From assembly GCA_031259205.1 (NCBI GenBank), contig JAIRLS010000174.1, positions 1-14,971 on the forward strand: 14,971 bases of DNA, in the 5' to 3' direction. Each line of letters starts with the position of its first letter. The stretch's first letter is position 1. Made by a program: the position numbers and the translations under genes. This stretch comes from Bacteroidales bacterium (GTDB lineage Bacteria; Bacteroidota; Bacteroidia; Bacteroidales; UBA4181). Below are positions 6,757 to 12,308 of the stretch, in pieces. A model generated the notes under the pieces. It did not search any database. It saw nothing but the letters and a program-made list of their open reading frames with translations, and was not told where the DNA came from.

Positions 6757-7710
6757 TTATTCTTCGATTTCTTCTTCTTCGTTGTTCCGCTTCATGGGTT
6801 TGCCCAACTGAAATTCCGGCGGCACGGGTTTTTTCTTGATTTTCTTAACGGATATGTTTTTGTAATGTTTCCATTGTTTTCCGACGAATTTCAGACCATC
6901 CGTCCGCTCATCGGGGCCGTAATATTCGTATTGTCCCACCATGTAGGGCATGGGTGGCGCGAGATGGTCGAATTCGATCCGTTTTTTTCTTTTGTTGTAT
7001 TCCAAATACATGGTTTCTTGCGATGAGAGTTCAAAAATCAGGCGATTTTTCGTCCATCCGTTAAATTCGATGATGGGTGCGCCGAACTGCGCGGTGGTTC
7101 CGTTTTTTCCGAAAGACAGTATTTCGATGATTTTCTTTTTGGTTTCCCAGGTATTCATGTCCACGCCCAGCAGGGTGTAGTACTGTTCGCCGTCGTCGGC
7201 GGTTTGAGCGTCGATAATCCGGTAATAAAGCGCGCCGTACCAGTTGTCGGATGAAAGCGTTTGCTGTTCCGGTTGCCGGATGGAGTCCGACCAGTCGGTC
7301 AGCCAGATGACCGTGTTTAATTCGCCGCCGGAAGGCACGACAATTAGCCCGAAATGACACTGTGTGCCATCCTGAAAGGAATGATTCCAGTTGATGAAAC
7401 GGAAAGACTTGTCGGGCGCATACAACCGGCCTATCATCGTCAGCGAATCGAAAGGGTAAAGGTAAGCGTCCGGCAATATCAGGGTTTTGGCAAACAGTTC
7501 TTCGGCTTCGATGTGTTTCCGGATGGCGAGGCTGTCGTCTTTCAAAGATTTTATCTCATTCATCAACTGCAATATACGCCATTCGCTACGAACAAAAGCA
7601 GATATTTCCGCCTGGGCTGTTGCACGGCGGGAAAAAGCGGAAAACAAGCCCACAAAGATAAGAAAGTAGAAAAAAGGTTTGAATTTTCTTGTGTTAAACG
7701 TTTGTGCCAT
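6757..7710 (-). CDS. Secreted protein of unknown function
   Basis: I do not recognise a family. The 317-residue product begins with a cleavable-looking signal peptide: basic MAQTFNTRKFK, a hydrophobic core about 12-26, and a likely signal peptidase I site after ATAQA near residue 34. No lipobox cysteine is seen, so a periplasmic or surface-associated protein is more likely than a lipoprotein. The mature part is mixed alpha/beta, rich in Trp and Tyr (for example VIWLTDWSD and QYEYYGPDE), with no membrane segment. The C-terminus changes to a basic stretch (VKKIKKKP) and then a run of glutamates (NNEEEEIEE). It lies 3 bases after the LytTR regulator gene and 16 bases before nadK, so the three are likely co-transcribed. 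The function cannot be inferred from this. Confidence 0.8.
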   Translation of the reverse strand: MAQTFNTRKFKPFFYFLIFVGLFSAFSRRATAQAEISAFVRSEWRILQLMNEIKSLKDDSLAIRKHIEAEELFAKTLILPDAYLYPFDSLTMIGRLYAPDKSFRFINWNHSFQDGTQCHFGLIVVPSGGELNTVIWLTDWSDSIRQPEQQTLSSDNWYGALYYRIIDAQTADDGEQYYTLLGVDMNTWETKKKIIEILSFGKNGTTAQFGAPIIEFNGWTKNRLIFELSSQETMYLEYNKRKKRIEFDHLAPPMPYMVGQYEYYGPDERTDGLKFVGKQWKHYKNISVKKIKKKPVPPEFQLGKPMKRNNEEEEIEE

Positions 7711-7713
7711 TTA

Positions 7714-8421
7714 TCACTGTAATAGATTTATACTTTTCATCAGGTTTTCTTTATACACTTTTCCTATGGAAATATGATTAGTATTGTCTTTTGTTTTGAT
7801 AACGATGGAGTTGTCCTCGATACAAGTAACGAAATTAAGATTTACGATAAACGAACGATGCGTACGAATAAACAATTCTGCCGGAAGTTTCTTTTCAATG
7901 GATTTCATCGTGGCATGAATGGTGTATTTTTCAGAAAAAGTATTAAACACAACATAATTTTCCATTGCTTCAATCCACATGATATCCTTGTATTTCAATC
8001 GTATCATGGACGAGTTGTGTTTGATGAATATCTCTTCGCCGGAAGTATTATAGGGCGCTTGCAAAGCCAGTTTTTCCTCCACTTTTTCGACTGCTTTCAA
8101 AAAACGGACAAAAGTAAAAGGTTTGAGAAGATAATCAATAACATCATAGTCGAAAGCTTTGACAGCGTATTTCTCTTTAGATGAAATGATAATGATTTGA
8201 GGAGGTTTTTCCAACGTATTGAGCAAGTCAAGCCCATTCATTCCGGGCATTTCGATGTCAAGGAAAATCAGGTCTATCGGCTCGTGTGATTGCAAAATAT
8301 TAACCGCATCTACCGCATTATCCAACGAATGAAGAAGATGCAATGACATTGTTTTTGAAATAAAAAACTCTATCAGTTTCCTCACAAAACTGTCGTCATC
8401 TATGATGATACATTTTATCAT
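7714..8421 (-). CDS. LytTR-family response regulator
   Basis: The 235-residue product is a two-domain transcription factor. The receiver domain (1-115) has the acidic cluster IIIDDD (5-10), the phosphoacceptor Asp55 in LIFLDIEMPG, Ser80/Ser81 at the switch position and Lys100 in LLKPF. A LytTR DNA-binding domain follows (about 132-235), with the IEAMENYV and IRTHRSFIVNL signatures. Regulators of this kind are activated by LytS/YehU-type membrane kinases; none is encoded nearby, so this is an orphan in the window. The frame is open to 8493, but a TATATTTG -7 element with an upstream TTTG sits at 8438-8470, so the transcript starts downstream of that and the ATG at 8421, giving MIKCIIIDDD, is correct. 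It heads the unit with the secreted protein and nadK. Confidence 0.93.
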   Translation of the reverse strand: MIKCIIIDDDSFVRKLIEFFISKTMSLHLLHSLDNAVDAVNILQSHEPIDLIFLDIEMPGMNGLDLLNTLEKPPQIIIISSKEKYAVKAFDYDVIDYLLKPFTFVRFLKAVEKVEEKLALQAPYNTSGEEIFIKHNSSMIRLKYKDIMWIEAMENYVVFNTFSEKYTIHATMKSIEKKLPAELFIRTHRSFIVNLNFVTCIEDNSIVIKTKDNTNHISIGKVYKENLMKSINLLQ

Positions 8422-8437
8422 AAATTTAAAAAATGAA

Positions 8438-8470
8438 CAAATATACGTGATTTTTTTAATACTTGACAAA
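8438..8470 (-). promoter_or_regulatory. Bacteroidota-type promoter for the LytTR regulator operon
   Basis: On the minus strand TTTG (8467-8470) is followed after 21 bases by TATATTTG (8438-8445), an exact fit to the Bacteroidota -33/-7 consensus. Transcription would start near 8431, leaving a leader of about 10 bases before the ATG at 8421. It is interleaved with the divergent ffh promoter. Confidence 0.7.
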
Positions 8471-8485
8471 AATATGATAATTTTG
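8454..8485 (+). promoter_or_regulatory. Bacteroidota-type promoter for ffh
   Basis: TAATTTTG at 8478-8485 matches the -7 consensus TAnnTTTG exactly. The upstream element at the right distance is only TTTT (8454-8457). The start point would fall near 8492, about 26 bases before the ffh ATG. Confidence 0.6.
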
Positions 8486-8517
8486 CCCTTCATTTAATCG
8501 AAAAAAATTGGAAAAAT

Positions 8518-9846
8518 ATGTTTGAAAATTTATCGGATAAACTGGAGCGCGCCTTTAAAACGCTGAAAGGGCAAGGACGGATCACAGACATTAACGTTGC
8601 CGAAACGCTGAAAGAAGTACGCAAAGCCTTGCTGGACGCGGACGTTAACTACAAAATTGCCAAGGAATTTACGGACTCCGTCAAGGGGAAAGCTATGGGA
8701 ATGAGCGTTCTCACATCGGTTTATCCCGGAGAAATGCTGATTAAGATTACCCGCGACGAACTGGCATTGCTGATGGGAGGGCAGTCGAAAGACATTAGCT
8801 TGAAAGGCAGTCCGTCCATCATACTTATTGCAGGATTACAGGGTTCCGGAAAGACCACTTTCAGCGGAAAACTTGCCCACTTCCTGAAAAACAAAAAAGG
8901 ACGTTCCGTGCTGCTGGTTGCCGGCGACGTGTATCGTCCGGCAGCTATCGAACAGTTGAAAATACTTGGCGAACAGGTATCCGTCCCCGTATATGCGGAG
9001 GAAGAAAACAAGAATCCGGTGGCGATTGCCGAGAATGCTGTTAAACACGCTAAATTGCACGGCTTTAACACTGTGATTATAGATACGGCAGGCCGTTTGG
9101 CAGTCGACCAGGAGATGATGTCCGAAATTACAGCGATTAAGAAAGCGGTTGCGCCCGAAGAAATCCTCTTCGTGGTGGATTCTATGACCGGTCAGGACGC
9201 CGTCAATACCGCCAAAGAATTTAACGACCGGCTGGACTTCAACGGTGTGGTACTCACCAAACTGGACGGCGACACGCGCGGTGGTGCGGCGATCTCCATC
9301 ATGTCGGTGGTGCATAAGCCGATCAAATTTATCAGTTCGGGCGAAAAAATGGAAACGCTGGACGTTTTCCATCCGGAACGCATGGCAGACCGGATACTGG
9401 GCAAGGGCGACATCGTGTCGCTGGTTGAAAAGGCACAGGAACACTACAACGAAGAGGAAGCCCGCCGGCTGCAAAAGAAAATCGCCAAAAACAAATTCGA
9501 TTTTGACGATTTCCTAAGTCAGATTAAACAGATTAAAAAAATGGGCAACCTGAAAGAACTCGCATCCATGATTCCCGGCATGGGAAAAGCCATCCGCAAT
9601 ATCGACCTCGACGATGATGCCTTCAAAAACATCGAAGCCATCATCTGTTCCATGACGCCAACGGAAAGAAGCAACCCTTCGGTACTCAACGGCAGTCGCC
9701 GGTTGCGCATCGCCAAAGGAAGCGGAACGCAAATTCAGGAGGTCAACCGACTTATCAAACATTTCGATGAAACCAGAAAAATGATGCACATGATGACGGA
9801 TAAAAGCAAAATGGCAAAAATGATGCACAATATGCCGAAACGATAA
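8518..9846 (+). CDS. ffh: Signal recognition particle protein Ffh (SRP54)
   Basis: Ffh binds 4.5S RNA and the signal sequences of nascent membrane proteins, and docks with FtsY at the inner membrane through paired GTPase domains. The 442-residue product has the helical N domain (1 to about 90), the G domain with P-loop GLQGSGKTT (106-114), DTAGR (189-193) and TKLDGD (247-252), and the methionine-rich M domain (about 325-442) ending in many Met residues that form the signal-binding groove. Length and start (MFENLSDKLERAF) are normal. No Shine-Dalgarno is present, as usual in this phylum. The Hpt gene follows after 5 bases and is probably co-transcribed. The frame is complete. Confidence 0.97.
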   Translation: MFENLSDKLERAFKTLKGQGRITDINVAETLKEVRKALLDADVNYKIAKEFTDSVKGKAMGMSVLTSVYPGEMLIKITRDELALLMGGQSKDISLKGSPSIILIAGLQGSGKTTFSGKLAHFLKNKKGRSVLLVAGDVYRPAAIEQLKILGEQVSVPVYAEEENKNPVAIAENAVKHAKLHGFNTVIIDTAGRLAVDQEMMSEITAIKKAVAPEEILFVVDSMTGQDAVNTAKEFNDRLDFNGVVLTKLDGDTRGGAAISIMSVVHKPIKFISSGEKMETLDVFHPERMADRILGKGDIVSLVEKAQEHYNEEEARRLQKKIAKNKFDFDDFLSQIKQIKKMGNLKELASMIPGMGKAIRNIDLDDDAFKNIEAIICSMTPTERSNPSVLNGSRRLRIAKGSGTQIQEVNRLIKHFDETRKMMHMMTDKSKMAKMMHNMPKR

Positions 9847-9851
9847 CCGGT

Positions 9852-10214
9852 ATGAAAAAGGGGTACGATCTGGAAAAGATTAAGCAACTTTGCGATGGCG
9901 ATACCGGACTGTGCAATAAACTCATTGCTGTGTTTATCGATAATGCAACGGATTATATCGAAAAAATGCGGCAGATGGTTTTGTCAAGCAACCGAAAAGG
10001 CGTCACCGAAGTAGCCCATCAACTGATAGCGGGATTAGGATACCTCGGCGCGTCCCGCTTGCAGAACATGGCAAGAGAAATCGAAAAAAACATGCCGGCC
10101 GACACGGAACATTTCTTCAAAAAAACCGGCCTTTTGTACGAAGGTGTTGCCTCATTAGTGGATGCGCTGAAAAAAGAAATAAAAAATCACGAAACTTTGC
10201 CGGAGGATCATTAA
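9852..10214 (+). CDS. Hpt-domain (histidine phosphotransfer) protein
   Basis: The 120-residue product is an all-helical stand-alone Hpt protein, which in phosphorelays shuttles phosphate between receiver domains. The phosphohistidine candidate is His56 in EVAHQLIAGLGYLGA (54-68), matching the HxLKGxxxxxG pattern except that Lys is replaced by Ile and the following Gly by Ala. The rest (helices at about 20-45 and 68-112) fits the four-helix bundle. The substitutions could alter partner choice or speed, or mean the domain no longer transfers phosphate. It starts 5 bases after ffh and has no promoter of its own visible, so it is likely translated from the ffh message. No hybrid kinase is near; the LytTR regulator lies across ffh on the other strand. 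Confidence 0.8.
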   Translation: MKKGYDLEKIKQLCDGDTGLCNKLIAVFIDNATDYIEKMRQMVLSSNRKGVTEVAHQLIAGLGYLGASRLQNMAREIEKNMPADTEHFFKKTGLLYEGVASLVDALKKEIKNHETLPEDH

Positions 10215-10229
10215 AAATGCTTACATTTG
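10196..10229 (+). promoter_or_regulatory. Bacteroidota-type promoter for the exported isomerase-like gene
   Basis: TTTG (10196-10199) and the exact -7 element TACATTTG (10222-10229) are 22 bases apart. Transcription would begin near 10236, about 40 bases before the ATG at 10278. The -33 element lies inside the last codons of the Hpt gene. The position of the promoter argues against any start codon at or before 10229. Confidence 0.65.
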
Positions 10230-10277
10230 TACCCTAATACGTTAATTCAAACGCACGTAGTTATCAATCAATTTAAT

Positions 10278-11168
10278 ATGAACAGAAGAAATTTTATCGA
10301 AAAAGGAATAGCGGCCATTGCGGTTTACCATGCGATCGCCCGTACTGCGTCGGCGACAGCCGGCCATGAGTCAAAAGCGGGAAAGCGCAGAATCGGGATA
10401 CAACTGTACAGCATCAGAAAATCATTGCCGAAAGATTTTAGCGGCAGTCTGAAAAAACTGGCGGATATAGGTTATACGTCCGCCGAAGCCTACGGCTGGA
10501 ACGGAAAATCCTTTTTGGGCAAAAGCCTGAAAGAAACCGCCGCCATGCTCGGCGATGCGGGAATGCAACTGACAGGCACCCATTGCGGAACAGGACTGCT
10601 GCCGGCGGATGTTCAATCAAAAGAATGGGATTATTGGCGAATCAGCGCACACGAAATGAACGAAGCCGGCGGGAAACATCTGGTTCAATCGTGGCTTCCG
10701 GACAAATCGTTAGACGGATTGAAGCGGTTAGCCGCCCAATTCAACACCATCGGCGAACTGTGCAAAAAAGAAGGAATAAAATTCGGATACCACAACCATC
10801 ATGCGGAATTTGCCAAAACGGAAGACCAGGTGATTTTGGACGTTTTACTCCGGCATACCGATCCCGCGCTGGTGTTTTTCCAGTTGGATCTGGGACATGC
10901 CGTCAACGGCGGCGGAGATATTTTGGCTTATTTAAAAAAATATCCCGGCCGTTTTCTCAGTTGGCACGCTTCCGACTTCAAAACGGGAAAAGGGTACACG
11001 GAAGTCGGAGAAGGAGATGTGCCGTACAAGGAATTGTTTAAACAAGCCAAATCCTACGGCGTCGAAAGCCTGATTGTGGAACAGGAAACCGAAGGGGATA
11101 TCTACGCTTCCTGCAAAAATGACTTCATCTATCTGTCCCAATATTCATGGACAAAGATAAAACGGTAA
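10278..11168 (+). CDS. Tat-exported sugar phosphate isomerase/epimerase-like protein
   Basis: The 296-residue product belongs to the xylose isomerase-like TIM-barrel superfamily (sugar phosphate isomerase/epimerase, AP endonuclease 2 fold). Signature segments are IGIQLYSIR early, KFGYHNHHAEF in the middle, FFQLDLGHA, LSWHASDF and SLIVEQE near the end; their His, Asp and Glu residues are the likely divalent-metal ligands. The N-terminus MNRRNFIEKG plus a hydrophobic stretch and ATAG is a twin-arginine signal, so the protein is probably exported folded. Related proteins act on sugars such as inosose or 3-keto-glycosides, but the substrate cannot be read here. The frame is open to a TTG at 10227, but the ATG at 10278 gives the Tat motif at the right place and lies downstream of the promoter. 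It is monocistronic, with a terminator-like hairpin directly after the stop. Confidence 0.87.
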   Translation: MNRRNFIEKGIAAIAVYHAIARTASATAGHESKAGKRRIGIQLYSIRKSLPKDFSGSLKKLADIGYTSAEAYGWNGKSFLGKSLKETAAMLGDAGMQLTGTHCGTGLLPADVQSKEWDYWRISAHEMNEAGGKHLVQSWLPDKSLDGLKRLAAQFNTIGELCKKEGIKFGYHNHHAEFAKTEDQVILDVLLRHTDPALVFFQLDLGHAVNGGGDILAYLKKYPGRFLSWHASDFKTGKGYTEVGEGDVPYKELFKQAKSYGVESLIVEQETEGDIYASCKNDFIYLSQYSWTKIKR

Positions 11169-11174
11169 AGGATG

Positions 11175-11201
11175 AACGGATAAGCCGTCATCTCCGTTTT
11201 T
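11175..11201 (+). terminator. Rho-independent terminator candidate after the isomerase-like gene
   Basis: Arms AACGGA (11175-11180) and TCCGTT (11193-11198) enclose a 12-base loop and run into TTTTT (11197-11201), starting 6 bases after the stop. The stem can extend by one G-T pair. Its moderate strength leaves room for read-through into the methyltransferase gene. Confidence 0.5.
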
Positions 11202-11225
11202 AGCAATCCCATCATGCCGGATACC

Positions 11226-12104
11226 ATGAATCTGTTTTCTCCCCAATGGGACGATTATGAATTAATAGATACGGGCGGATTCGAAAAACTCGAACGTTTC
11301 GGCAAATATCTGTTGATCAGGCCTGAGCCGCAAGCCATTTGGCCTAAATCCCTTTCGCCGGAAGAATGGGGAAAAGCGACAGCCGTCTTTCGCAAGGAAA
11401 GCGGCTCTTTTGGCGACAACGAACGCGGCGAGTGGTCGCTCCGTCCCGGCATGGAGCAACAATGGCGGATCAATTACCGGTATGGGGACATGCAATTGCG
11501 TTTCCGGCTTGGATTGACCGCCTTCAAGCATGTGGGAATTTTCCCCGAACAGGCGGTCAATTGGAATTACATTTACGACATGGTTTGCCGGCAGAAGATC
11601 GATAGCCCGCAAGTGCTGAATCTTTTTGCGTACACCGGCGGCGCTTCACTGGCGGCGCGGGCGGCGGGAGCAGAAGTCACCCACGTAGACGCCGTGCGGC
11701 AAGTGATCGGTTGGAGCCGCGAAAACATGGAAGCCAGCCGGTTGTCCGGCGTCCGGTGGGTGGTTGAAGACGTCCCGAAATACGTCAGGCGAGAGCTCAG
11801 GCGCGGCAAAAAATATCATGGCATTATCCTTGACCCGCCGGCATACGGGCGCGGACCGAACGGCGAAAAATGGACGCTGGAGGAGGGTATGAATGAATTG
11901 ATGACGCATTGCCGGCAACTTCTTATTCCCCGACAGTCGTTTATAGTGTTGAATCTGTATTCAATGGGCTTTTCCCCACGGATCGCCGAAAACCTTGTTA
12001 AAGCGTATTTCCCTGCCGTCAGAGGGGAGTGCGGCGAATTGTCGGTCTGCGACAGAACGGGAAACCGTTTGCCATTGGGCGTATTTATGCGGGGAACCGT
12101 TTGA
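11226..12104 (+). CDS. RlmI-like class I SAM-dependent methyltransferase
   Basis: The 292-residue product (293 codons with stop) is a Rossmann-fold methyltransferase resembling the C-terminal catalytic part of RlmI/RlmK-type 23S rRNA cytosine-C5 or N2-guanine methyltransferases. The SAM-binding motif is VLNLFAYTGGASLAA (about 130-144), the acidic strand end is THVDA (about 152-156), and the catalytic-type loop is LDPPAYGRG (about 202-210). The N-terminal part (about 1-100, beginning MNLFSPQWDDYELIDTGG) is not a PUA domain, so the target may differ. The ATG at 11214 is an alternative start adding four residues; the one at 11226 gives the more family-like N-terminus. No promoter of its own is clear; it may rely on read-through from upstream. 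Cytoplasmic. Confidence 0.85.
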   Translation: MNLFSPQWDDYELIDTGGFEKLERFGKYLLIRPEPQAIWPKSLSPEEWGKATAVFRKESGSFGDNERGEWSLRPGMEQQWRINYRYGDMQLRFRLGLTAFKHVGIFPEQAVNWNYIYDMVCRQKIDSPQVLNLFAYTGGASLAARAAGAEVTHVDAVRQVIGWSRENMEASRLSGVRWVVEDVPKYVRRELRRGKKYHGIILDPPAYGRGPNGEKWTLEEGMNELMTHCRQLLIPRQSFIVLNLYSMGFSPRIAENLVKAYFPAVRGECGELSVCDRTGNRLPLGVFMRGTV

Positions 12105-12258
12105 TTTTCAGTAAATCTCCGTACCCGCGATCTCTCCCCTCATGCAAATGATGGTTACCCAACATGGCGATTGTCATGCGTAAACATTTTGTAACCAGAC
12201 ATCTCGTATTGCTATTCGACTGCGGATATTTTCCGTTGAAAAAAAATCATTCCCTGCA
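12105..12258. other. Intergenic region with a 7-bp inverted repeat
   Basis: No gene is seen here. TGGTTAC (12152-12158) is repeated inverted as GTAACCA (12191-12197) with 32 bases between, and CATG occurs three times (12140, 12164 and 12175) around and inside it. It could be an operator upstream of the helicase promoter or chance. Confidence 0.3.
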
Positions 12259-12290
12259 CTTGGAAATATTGAAATCTTCATCTAATTTTG
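12259..12290 (+). promoter_or_regulatory. Bacteroidota-type promoter for the helicase gene
   Basis: CTTG (12259-12262) and TAATTTTG (12283-12290) are separated by 20 bases, an exact -7 element and a one-mismatch -33. Transcription would start near 12297, about 12 bases before the ATG at 12309, so the gene is probably expressed on its own with a very short leader. Confidence 0.65.
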
Positions 12291-12308
12291 CACGCAAAAA
12301 GTAAACGA

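Noticed and set aside
8422..8493. Upstream extension of the LytTR regulator (24 extra residues)
   Set aside because: The promoter elements at 8438-8470 lie inside this extension, and the receiver domain begins normally at the ATG at 8421.
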